From: Croceicoccus sp.
GTDB taxonomy: Bacteria; Pseudomonadota; Alphaproteobacteria; Sphingomonadales; Sphingomonadaceae
Assembly: GCA_029936705.1 (NCBI GenBank)
Contig: JAPYSD010000283.1
Coordinates: 1 to 5,408, forward strand
Length of the DNA stretch: 5,408 nucleotides
Direction: 5' to 3'
Shown: one piece after another, positions 1 to 5,315 of the stretch
How positions within the stretch are numbered: position 1 is the first letter of the stretch
Layout of the letters: each line of letters begins with the position of its first letter
The notes under the pieces: generated by a model
Told to the model about the DNA's origin: nothing
The model's database searches: none
The model's input: only the letters and a program-made list of their open reading frames with translations
Translations under genes and position numbers: made by a program

Positions 1-29
1 GCACCTGCCCTTCCGGAAGCATTCTCGCC

Positions 30-1397
30 ATGGCTCATATCCAGGATCTTGCCCAGCCGATGGCGGGCGATCCGCAAACCTCGCTGCCGGAACTGATGGG
101 GGCGTTCTCGTTCGCGCTCGACCTGACGGAGGGGCAGTCGGAAGGGCACAGCCTGCGCGCCTGCTGGATCGCGATGCAGACGGCCATGGCGATGGACACC
201 GGCGCTGCCGATCTGCGAACCATCTATTACGCGACCATGCTGAAAGACTTGGGTTGCAGCAGCAATGCGGCCCGGGTGGCGGAAGTCTATCTGACCGACG
301 ACCGCAGCTTCAAGCGCGACTTCAAGCTGGTCGGCGACGGCATCGGCCCGGCGCTCCGCTTCGTTTTCGCCAAGACCGGTCGTAGCGAGAATATCTGGCG
401 GCGCGGGTCCGCGATCTGGAACATCCTGCGCAACGGACCGCGGATCGTCGACGACATAATCGGCGCACGCTGCACGCGCGGGGCCGAGATCGCCCGCCTG
501 CTACGCTTTCCCGAGCCTGTCGCGCAGGCCATCTATTCGCTGGACGAGCATTGGGACGGCAGCGGTCGGCCCCATGGCCTGAAGCAGCATGACATCCCGC
601 TGGCATCGCGGATGGCGCTGCTTGGCCAGATCGCCGATGTCTTCTTCTCCAGCAGCGGGTCCGCTGCAGCCCGGGAAGAGATTGCACGCCTGTCCGGCAA
701 ATGGCTGGCCCCCTCCATCTGCGACGCCTTCCTGGCGGCGAGTGAAGGCGACGCCTTCTGGACCGGGCTCGACGAGCGGACCTTGCATGACAGCGTCGTG
801 GCCTTGCTGCCCGAGGAAACCCTGCTGAAGGTCGATGACGCGTTCCTGGACGACATCACCGCCGCCTTTGGCCAGGTGATCGACGCCAAGAGCCCGTTCA
901 CATCCGGGCACAGCCAGCGGGTCGGGGATTACGCGATGATCGTGGGCAAGGCGATGGGGCTGGACGAGGCGCAGTTGCGCTCGCTTCGCAGGGCGGCGGT
1001 GCTGCATGACGTCGGTAAGCTGGGGGTCAGCAGCACGATTCTGGAAAAACCCGGCAAGCTTGGCGACGACGAATGGACCGTCATGCGCAGCCACGCGGAG
1101 CGGACCGCCGAGATCCTGGGCCGGATCGCGCCCATGCGCGCCATGGCGGCGATCGCCGCATCGCATCACGAGCGGCTGGACGGAACAGGCTATCCGCTGG
1201 GCCTGGACGAAAGCCAGCTGGTCATGGAAGCGCGCATCATCACGGTCTGCGATTTCTTCGATGCGCTGACGGCGGACCGGCCCTATCGCGCGGCCATGTC
1301 GGTGGAGGACGCGTTCGCGATCATGGAGCAGGAAGCGGGCAAGGCGATTGATCCCGAATGCCTTGCCGTGCTGCGCAGCGCGGAATTACCGCGATAG
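30..1397 (+). CDS. HD-GYP domain phosphohydrolase with degenerate N-terminal HD repeat
   Basis: A 455-residue protein. The C-terminal half (about residues 270-455) carries a full HD-GYP signature: H294 in GHSQRV, the HD pair in HDVGK (326-330), H355, then HHERLDGTGYP (379-389) and D408 in CDFFDALTADRPYR. Active HD-GYP proteins are metal-dependent phosphodiesterases that hydrolyse cyclic di-GMP (some act on cGAMP), so a soluble second-messenger role is likely. The N-terminal half (about 20-240) looks like a decayed copy: H40 in EGHSLRA, KD instead of HD at 72-73 (LKDLGC), and EHWDGSGRP at 173-181 in place of the HHE..DG.GYP motif, so it is probably a non-catalytic sensory or dimerisation module. 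No receiver, PAS or membrane segment is seen. The ATG at 30 has GGAAG ten bases upstream. The frame stays open to the window edge, so a start further upstream is possible; an in-frame ATG at 60 is the other alternative. Confidence 0.9.
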   Translation: MAHIQDLAQPMAGDPQTSLPELMGAFSFALDLTEGQSEGHSLRACWIAMQTAMAMDTGAADLRTIYYATMLKDLGCSSNAARVAEVYLTDDRSFKRDFKLVGDGIGPALRFVFAKTGRSENIWRRGSAIWNILRNGPRIVDDIIGARCTRGAEIARLLRFPEPVAQAIYSLDEHWDGSGRPHGLKQHDIPLASRMALLGQIADVFFSSSGSAAAREEIARLSGKWLAPSICDAFLAASEGDAFWTGLDERTLHDSVVALLPEETLLKVDDAFLDDITAAFGQVIDAKSPFTSGHSQRVGDYAMIVGKAMGLDEAQLRSLRRAAVLHDVGKLGVSSTILEKPGKLGDDEWTVMRSHAERTAEILGRIAPMRAMAAIAASHHERLDGTGYPLGLDESQLVMEARIITVCDFFDALTADRPYRAAMSVEDAFAIMEQEAGKAIDPECLAVLRSAELPR

Positions 1398-1427
1398 CCC
1401 TGACCGCTTGGCGCGCGGCGAGGCCGT

Positions 1428-2213
1428 TCACGACGCGTCGAGATTTGCGGCGGACGCAAAGCCGCTGCCGGTGCCTGCCTCTTCCTCGTCATATTGCACG
1501 TCGCCCAGGGTGGCGACTTCGAAAATGCCTTTCGAGATCGACCTGACATCGCCGAACATCGTCGCGATCCAGAATAGGACGGCGAAGGTAGCAGTGTAGA
1601 ACAGCGACTTGCCGTACGGGGTATTCTCTAGCGGAAACCGCAGGTCGAGAGGCCGTGGGACGAGCCGCGTCACCAAATAGACGCAGGCTATGCCGATCAG
1701 CCCGCCGCCGATGAGGTCGCTGGGAAAGTGAAAGCCCGAGAATACGCGCGGCAGGCAGATCACCACGATCGCCCAGAAGAAGGCAAGAACGCCGAGCCTG
1801 CGCGACTCCCGCGCGATGCCATAGGCTATCGCGATGGACATGGCGGCGTGGTCGCTGGGAAACGAGCTCCATCCCTTAAGCTCATCCATGCTGGCGCCGA
1901 TAGGGGTGATCAGGTCCAGCCCAGCCGTGTGCATCGGACGGGGCAAATGGGGCATCACGTTCTGCATCAGCCTGCTGACGACAAGCGCCAGGAACATGCC
2001 CAGCAGCGCAGATGCGATGCTATTCCGGCGGTGAGCCTGCTCTTCCTGCGTGTCGTTCAGGAACCATAGCCACACGATGCACAGCACCAGCGGCAGTGTC
2101 TTGACCGAATAGAGGGCGACGACCTTCGTCATCACCAGGTCCAGCAAGGGCCATTGGCCTGCAAACCCGTTGACGGCGTGAAGCAGGGCGATGTCCAGAG
2201 CGCGAACATCCAT
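1428..2213 (-). CDS. PAP2-family membrane phosphatase (phosphatidic acid / undecaprenyl-diphosphate type)
   Basis: A 261-residue polytopic membrane protein with the PAP2 (type 2 phosphatidic acid phosphatase) signature. Motif 1 is reduced to PRP at 91-93, with Asn85 where the classical K-x6-RP lysine would stand. Motif 2 is FPSDHA at 118-123, with the catalytic-acid His122 and Asp in place of the usual Gly of PSGH. Motif 3 is R156-x5-H162-x3-D166, the nucleophile His and its partner Asp. Hydrophobic segments lie near residues 22-52, 66-84, 123-134, 140-155, 168-184 and 204-220. Family members dephosphorylate lipid phosphates or diphosphates on the outer face of the inner membrane, including recycling of undecaprenyl diphosphate; the actual substrate cannot be read here. 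The protein ends in an acidic, Gly/Ala/Ser-rich tail (about 238-261) beyond the PAP2 core. The start is supported by AAAGGGG (complement of 2224-2230), ten bases upstream. It is convergent with the HD-GYP gene and divergent from the protease gene. Confidence 0.88.
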   Translation of the reverse strand: MDVRALDIALLHAVNGFAGQWPLLDLVMTKVVALYSVKTLPLVLCIVWLWFLNDTQEEQAHRRNSIASALLGMFLALVVSRLMQNVMPHLPRPMHTAGLDLITPIGASMDELKGWSSFPSDHAAMSIAIAYGIARESRRLGVLAFFWAIVVICLPRVFSGFHFPSDLIGGGLIGIACVYLVTRLVPRPLDLRFPLENTPYGKSLFYTATFAVLFWIATMFGDVRSISKGIFEVATLGDVQYDEEEAGTGSGFASAANLDAS

Positions 2214-2297
2214 TTGATTGTTTCCCCTTTAGAAATGCCGCCTTTTTGAATCGCCCGAATCCACGAACAAGACGAGGGCTGGGAGCATAACAGATTT

Positions 2298-2326
2298 AGG
2301 ATAAGTGTCGGTGACACTACGACCAA
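2298..2326 (-). promoter_or_regulatory. Candidate promoter of the PAP2 gene with a palindromic operator in its spacer
   Basis: On the minus strand, TTGGTC (complement of 2321-2326) and TATCCT (complement of 2298-2303) are separated by exactly 17 bases, the ideal sigma-70-type spacing. Matches to TTGACA and TATAAT are modest (3/6 and 4/6). The spacer contains the perfect palindrome AGTGTC-GGT-GACACT (2304-2318). A repressor or activator bound there would sit directly between the -35 and -10 elements. Transcription would begin near 2291, leaving an untranslated leader of about 78 bases before the start at 2213. The regulator is not identifiable from this window. Confidence 0.4.
2304..2318. repeat. 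6-bp perfect inverted repeat AGTGTC-GGT-GACACT
   Basis: The two six-base arms are perfectly complementary around a three-base centre. At 15 bp with a short spacer it has the shape of a homodimeric transcription-factor site rather than a terminator, since no T-run follows. It lies about 90 bases upstream of the PAP2 start and about 190 bases upstream of the protease start, so it could serve either divergent gene; its position inside a -35/-10 pair favours the PAP2 gene. Confidence 0.5.
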
Positions 2327-2510
2327 AGAACCGCCCCTTAACTCTTTAGAAACCTGTCTAGTTCGCAGCTATCCTTTGCGGGCCGAGCACTTGGTCGTGG
2401 CGGCGGCATGCGGGGCGCGGCCGGGCGGCATTTCCGACTGTCCGCCGACCTAAGAATGTCGTTGGTCGAACGAATGTGGCGGAGCGCGAAAGCAGATCTA
2501 GCGGGCAGAT

Positions 2511-3332
2511 ATGACTAGGATCATCCTTGCAGCGCTGGCGCTCACCCTTTCCGTTCCCGCTTCCGCCGACGAGTTGATCGTGCGCGGCGACCGGCTTTTC
2601 CTCCCCGTCGAGGTCGATGGGCAAACGGCCGAGGCACTGCTCGACAGCGGCGCGGAATTGACGATCTTCGATGCGCGCTTTGCCAGGCAGGCCGGTACCG
2701 GTGCAGGCGAGGAAGTGGTCGCCAGGGGAACCGGCGCGGACACCATGACGGCGCAGCTTGTCGAGGGGATCGCCATCACCGTGATGGACCGCCCGATCGC
2801 GCTTGCCGTCGCTGCGGTCATGGATCTGTCCGATATCGAGGCGCGGGTGGTTCGCTCGGCCGTTCCGATAATCGCCGGGCGCGATGTCTTCGATGCCGGG
2901 CGACTTGCCATCGATATCGAGGGGGCCACGATCCGCTGGATGGCCGAAGGGGAAGAGCCGGCCGGAACGAAGCTCGCGCTCACCGTCGCCAACGGGATCG
3001 AGACGATACCGGTGACCTTCGGAGGCGGGCATGTCGCCCAGGCGGATTTCGACCTGGGCAATGGCACGGGCTTGTTGATTTCAGCCGAACTGGCGAGCCG
3101 GCTTGGCTTGAAGCCCGTGGGCATCGAGCCGGGCGGAGGCATCGGCGGAGCCGCCGGCAGGCAGGTCGTCTACGTGCCCGAACTCGACATCGCGGGGAAG
3201 AGCTTCCACCATGTCCGGGCGCATGTGGCTGACGGCGACGCGGCCGCCAATGTCGGTGTCGACCTGCTTCGGCAATTCCGCATCGTCACCGATTTCCCGA
3301 ACCGCCTGGTCTGGCTGCAGCCGCGCGAGTGA
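2511..3332 (+). CDS. Exported retropepsin-like aspartic protease (two-domain)
   Basis: A 273-residue protein with an N-terminal signal peptide (hydrophobic residues 4-13, likely cleavage after ASA at 17-19), so it should act in the periplasm or outer envelope. Domain 1 carries the aspartic protease motif ALLDSGAELTIFD (42-54), with catalytic D45 in D-S-G. It ends with a GRDVFDAGRLAIDIE stretch (123-137) of the kind that closes retropepsin folds. Domain 2 repeats the plan: DFDLGNGTGLLIS (179-191) with Asp181 in a D-L-G variant, then NVGVDLLRQFRIVTDF (247-262). One polypeptide thus holds two lobes, like a fused retropepsin dimer. Relatives are annotated as retropepsin-like or aspartyl protease family proteins; their substrates are largely unknown. 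The ribosome-binding site is weak (GCGGGCAG just upstream). The only downstream same-strand neighbour is the EEP gene, 88 bases on. A purely structural, non-proteolytic role cannot be excluded, because D-L-G is not the canonical D-T/S-G. Confidence 0.85.
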   Translation: MTRIILAALALTLSVPASADELIVRGDRLFLPVEVDGQTAEALLDSGAELTIFDARFARQAGTGAGEEVVARGTGADTMTAQLVEGIAITVMDRPIALAVAAVMDLSDIEARVVRSAVPIIAGRDVFDAGRLAIDIEGATIRWMAEGEEPAGTKLALTVANGIETIPVTFGGGHVAQADFDLGNGTGLLISAELASRLGLKPVGIEPGGGIGGAAGRQVVYVPELDIAGKSFHHVRAHVADGDAAANVGVDLLRQFRIVTDFPNRLVWLQPRE

Positions 3333-3348
3333 GAAGCGCTGCGCGACC

Positions 3349-3367
3349 CTTTTCCGGGCTTTTCCGG
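3349..3367. repeat. Short direct repeat of CTTTTCCGG
   Basis: CTTTTCCGG occurs at 3349-3357 and again at 3359-3367, giving a ten-base tandem period just after the protease stop codon. The purpose is not evident; it may be chance or a remnant of slippage. Confidence 0.4.
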
Positions 3368-3386
3368 CGATGACGGAACACATCGC
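3367..3386. repeat. 6-bp stem-loop GCGATG-N8-CATCGC
   Basis: Perfect arms at 3367-3372 and 3381-3386 around an eight-base loop, between the protease stop and the EEP start. There is no T-run, so it is a poor intrinsic terminator. It overlaps the candidate GGAAC -35 element, so it could instead be an operator over that promoter, or chance. Confidence 0.3.
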
Positions 3387-3400
3387 ACCTTGCGCCGGTT
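3375..3400 (+). promoter_or_regulatory. Candidate EcfG-type (general stress response) promoter for the EEP gene
   Basis: GGAAC (3375-3379), then 17 bases, then GGTT (3397-3400). Alphaproteobacterial EcfG sigma factors recognise GGAAC-N16/17-(C)GTT, so the -35 element and the GTT core match with permitted spacing; only the weakly conserved C is G. It lies in the protease-EEP gap and would start transcription near 3406-3408, at the Shine-Dalgarno sequence, leaving a very short leader. Checking the other intergenic stretches on both strands by eye gave no second match. It is a short motif, so chance remains possible. Confidence 0.4.
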
Positions 3401-3420
3401 AAGACGGGAAGGGGGAGATC

Positions 3421-4392
3421 ATGAAGAAAACACTCGGTATAGTTTTATTTCTGGCTGCGATCCTGCTGCTGGTCGCGGCGCTCGCTTCGCTGGTGCCGAC
3501 CGATGCCTGGTTCGTCCGGACCGTCGACCTGGTGCGAGAGCCGATGGCCTATCTGGCCGCGATCCTGCTGGTCATCGCCCTGTTCGTGAAGGTCTCCGTG
3601 CGCTGGGCGACCCTGGCGTCGCTGGGCCTGGTCATCGTCATCAATGTCTGGCGCATCTGGCCCTATTCCGCGCTGGCGTCCACGCAGCTTGGCCTTGCAG
3701 CCGAAGCGCCGCGCGCCAATGGCCAGTGCTTCACCGCGCTGGCGGCAAACGTGAAGCTGAAGAACGACCAATACGCCAAGATGGCGGAGCAGCTTCGCCG
3801 GTACGATCCCGACGTGCTGTTCCTGATGGAAACCGACGCGAAGTGGATTGCGGAGCTGGAGCCCGTCCTTGCGCAATACGGCCACGTCCATCGCCATCCG
3901 CAGGCCGAGGCTTTCGGACTGGTCTTCGCGTCGAAGGTGCCGGTGCTGAAGTCGAACGTGGTCGAGAATACGCATCGCGACACGCCGACGCTTTACGCGA
4001 CCTTGCAGCCCGAAGGATCGCGGCCGGTCGAATTCATCGGCCTGCACCCGAAGCCGCCGCTGCCGGGTTGGGGAACGGAAATGCGGGACGAGAACATCGT
4101 CAATGCCGGGGTCCAGACGCCCGACCGGCTTCCCGACGCTTTCGTGATGGGCGATTTCAACGACGTGCCCTGGTCGAACACGACCGAAAAGTTCCGCAAT
4201 TCCGGCGACTGGCGCGATCCCCGGATCGGCAGGGGGACCTATCCAAGCTTTCCGTCGGATTACCGGATGATCGGCTGGCCGCTGGACCAGCTGATGCTCA
4301 AGGGCGATCTCGACCTCGTCTCGTTCGAGGTTCTGCCCGACAATGGTTCGGATCACCGCGCGATGCTGGCACGTCTGTGCGCCAGTTCTTGA
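3421..4392 (+). CDS. Membrane-anchored endonuclease/exonuclease/phosphatase (EEP) family protein
   Basis: A 323-residue protein with about three N-terminal membrane segments (roughly residues 5-26, 41-59 and 62-80) followed by an EEP/DNase I-like metallohydrolase domain (about 103-320). The active-site motifs appear in order: N110 (ALAANVK), metal-binding E137 (LFLMETD), H209 (GLHPK), D245/N247 (MGDFND), D289 (WPLDQL) and the terminal D311-H312 (GSDHRAM). The catalytic set is complete, so activity on a phosphodiester or phosphomonoester is likely. The family spans nucleases, sphingomyelinases and inositol phosphatases, so the substrate is not settled; the membrane anchor suggests an envelope-facing lipid, glycan or extracellular-DNA substrate. 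The start is fixed by a strong Shine-Dalgarno sequence (AAGGGGGAG, 3409-3417) and the MKK-hydrophobic beginning. The gap to the upstream protease (88 bp) contains an EcfG-like promoter, so the gene may be expressed separately under stress. Confidence 0.88.
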   Translation: MKKTLGIVLFLAAILLLVAALASLVPTDAWFVRTVDLVREPMAYLAAILLVIALFVKVSVRWATLASLGLVIVINVWRIWPYSALASTQLGLAAEAPRANGQCFTALAANVKLKNDQYAKMAEQLRRYDPDVLFLMETDAKWIAELEPVLAQYGHVHRHPQAEAFGLVFASKVPVLKSNVVENTHRDTPTLYATLQPEGSRPVEFIGLHPKPPLPGWGTEMRDENIVNAGVQTPDRLPDAFVMGDFNDVPWSNTTEKFRNSGDWRDPRIGRGTYPSFPSDYRMIGWPLDQLMLKGDLDLVSFEVLPDNGSDHRAMLARLCASS

Positions 4393-4459
4393 TCAGGGCT
4401 TTGCACCGCGATGCCAGAGCCACTCAGAAACGCAGGAACGCCGATGCCGCATGACAGGC

Positions 4460-4486
4460 ACCGGCGCCCCCGCCACTAAAGCCGGT
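4460..4486. terminator. Weak hairpin in the convergent gap between the EEP and FAS1 genes
   Basis: ACCGGC (4460-4465) and GCCGGT (4481-4486) can pair around a 15-base loop. It lies between the converging ends at 4392 and 4490, where a bidirectional terminator would be expected. The stem is short, the loop long, and no T-tract follows on either strand, so support is thin. The remainder of this 97-bp gap shows nothing else. Confidence 0.25.
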
Positions 4487-4489
4487 TGA

Positions 4490-5026
4490 TCAGCCGGGCA
4501 TCGATACCGCGTCGGTGGCGTGGATCACGCCGTTGGAAGCCTTAAGGTCGGCCTGCACTACGGTGGCGGTGCCGCCGCTGGCGTCGGTCAGGATGACATT
4601 GCCGCCCGAAAGGCTGGCGGTCAGCATGCCGCCCTGCACGGTGGTCAGCTCGGCGGTGCCGCCATTGTTCTGGATCATGCCGATCAGCTGTTCCGCGCTC
4701 ACGTTACCCGGCACGACGTGATAGGTCAGGACCGAGCGGAGCTGCCCCTCGTTCTCAGGCTTAAGCAGTTCGGTCACCGTGCCTGCGGGCAGCTTCTCGA
4801 AAGCGGCATCGGTCGGGGCAAAGACGGTGAAGGGGCCTTCGCCTCCCAGTGTTTCGGCGAGATTGGCGGCCTTTACCGCGGCGACGAGCGTTTCGTGCTG
4901 GGGCGAACCGGCCGCTGTTTCGACGATGGTGGAGCTCGCATGCTCCGACCCTGCATGATGATCGGCATAGGCAGGCGCGGCGGCGGTCAGCGCAAGCGCT
5001 GCGGCAAGGGAGATGGCGAGTTTCAT
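4490..5026 (-). CDS. Secreted fasciclin (FAS1) domain protein
   Basis: A 178-residue protein: signal peptide (residues 1-21, hydrophobic core ISLAAALALTAAAP, likely cleavage after AYA), a short His-rich linker (DHHAGSEH), then one FAS1 domain (about 33-178). The FAS1 H1 box is GPFTVFAPTDAAFEKLP (64-80), the central YH motif lies in LTYHVVPG (100-107), and the H2 box is NGVIHATDAVSMP (165-177). Bacterial single-domain FAS1 proteins are exported and generally linked to adhesion or surface association; no enzymatic role is implied. The domain reaches the C-terminus with no anchor, so the protein is probably soluble in the periplasm or released. The start at 5026 is chosen over in-frame upstream codons because it begins the signal peptide and has AAGAGG (complement of 5033-5038) six bases upstream. 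The same-strand gene at 5146-5301 lies 119 bp upstream, with a strong hairpin between them. Confidence 0.9.
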   Translation of the reverse strand: MKLAISLAAALALTAAAPAYADHHAGSEHASSTIVETAAGSPQHETLVAAVKAANLAETLGGEGPFTVFAPTDAAFEKLPAGTVTELLKPENEGQLRSVLTYHVVPGNVSAEQLIGMIQNNGGTAELTTVQGGMLTASLSGGNVILTDASGGTATVVQADLKASNGVIHATDAVSMPG

Positions 5027-5093
5027 GGGAAACCTCTTGTTCAGGGGAGGGGGCTTTGCGGGGGGTAGGCCAGCCAGAGAGCCGGCAATGGTT

Positions 5094-5136
5094 GAACAGG
5101 ACCTGCAGGTGGGTGGGAGCCCTGCAGGTCCTGTTC
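5094..5136. repeat. Perfect 16-bp inverted repeat (hairpin with 11-nt loop)
   Basis: Arm 5094-5109 (GAACAGGACCTGCAGG) is the exact reverse complement of arm 5121-5136, with an 11-base loop (5110-5120). Each arm contains CCTGCAGG, itself an 8-bp palindrome (5102-5109 and 5121-5128), so this core is also a direct repeat and alternative pairings are possible. It starts nine bases past the stop of the minus-strand small gene and ends 67 bases before the FAS1 start. On the minus strand it could act as terminator, attenuator or mRNA-stability element. No T-run follows on either strand, so classic intrinsic termination is not clearly supported. Confidence 0.85.
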
Positions 5137-5145
5137 CTTCCGGAA

Positions 5146-5301
5146 TCACGGCATCATCAATGCGCCGGTCATCCAGGTGGTGGTGAGTGCACCGATCGCG
5201 AGTGCGAGACTGAAGCCAAGAACATATCGGACCACATGTTCTTCGCTTCCGCCCCGAACGTCGTCAGAGCCGTAGCTTTCTTCCTCTTCCAGTAATGGCA
5301 T
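5146..5301 (-). CDS. Small acidic single-pass membrane protein, unknown function
   Basis: A 51-residue protein that I do not recognise. Residues 1-22 are strongly acidic (MPLLEEEESY, then SDD and SEE); residues 24-46 (VRYVLGFSLALAIGALTTTWMTG) form one hydrophobic segment, followed by a short ALMMP end. Topology cannot be assigned firmly. The start at 5301 is chosen over an in-frame upstream start at 5388 because a near-perfect Shine-Dalgarno sequence, AAGAGGAGG (complement of 5307-5315), sits five bases before it. Small membrane proteins of this kind can be accessory subunits of respiratory or transport complexes, but no family motif (for example, of cytochrome oxidase subunit IV) is visible, so no function is assigned. 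It lies upstream of and in the same direction as the FAS1 gene, separated by the 5094-5136 hairpin. Confidence 0.7.
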   Translation of the reverse strand: MPLLEEEESYGSDDVRGGSEEHVVRYVLGFSLALAIGALTTTWMTGALMMP

Positions 5302-5306
5302 TGCAT

Positions 5307-5315
5307 CCTCCTCTT
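5307..5315 (-). promoter_or_regulatory. Strong ribosome-binding site of the small membrane protein
   Basis: AAGAGGAGG read on the minus strand, five bases from the ATG at 5301. It is the strongest support that this short ORF is translated and that the longer reading from 5388 is not the true start. Confidence 0.7.

Larger units (their letters stand above)
2214..2510. other. 297-bp divergent intergenic region
   Basis: This stretch separates the divergently transcribed PAP2 and protease genes and is locally AT-richer (about 2221-2375) than the surrounding coding DNA, as expected of promoter DNA. It holds the PAP2 Shine-Dalgarno sequence, the candidate minus-strand promoter with its palindrome (2298-2326), and three copies of TTGGTCG (minus strand at 2320-2326; plus strand at 2391-2397 and 2462-2468). 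A poor plus-strand candidate is TTAGAA (2346-2351), 18 bases, TATCCT (2370-2375). A small plus-strand ORF (2408-2518) runs into the protease start. No RNA gene was recognised. Confidence 0.6.

Noticed and set aside
9..18. CCTTCCGGAA near the left edge, repeated at 5136-5145
   Set aside because: A ten-base match containing the palindrome TTCCGGAA, with no shared flanks; it does not define a mobile element and is probably chance.
501..1169. A 222-codon minus-strand ORF antisense to the HD-GYP gene
   Set aside because: No domain is visible, and it lies wholly within a well-supported coding sequence.
1398..1427. Possible terminator hairpin in the 30-bp gap between the HD-GYP and PAP2 genes
   Set aside because: Only a four-base CCGC/GCGG stem is available and there is no T-run; too weak to call.
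3445..4356. A 303-codon minus-strand ORF antisense to the EEP gene
   Set aside because: Low-complexity Arg/Gln/Asp/His-rich translation with no recognisable domain; it is explained by codon bias of the real gene on the other strand.
3390..4454. A 354-codon plus-strand ORF overlapping the whole EEP gene in another frame
   Set aside because: Its translation is Arg/Ala/Pro-rich without motifs, typical of an out-of-frame reading of high-GC DNA, while the overlapping frame at 3421 has every EEP catalytic motif and a strong ribosome-binding site.
5027..5149. N-terminal extension of the FAS1 protein by 41 residues
   Set aside because: The extension is Pro/Gly-rich, runs through the perfect hairpin, and would bury an obvious signal peptide that has its own ribosome-binding site.
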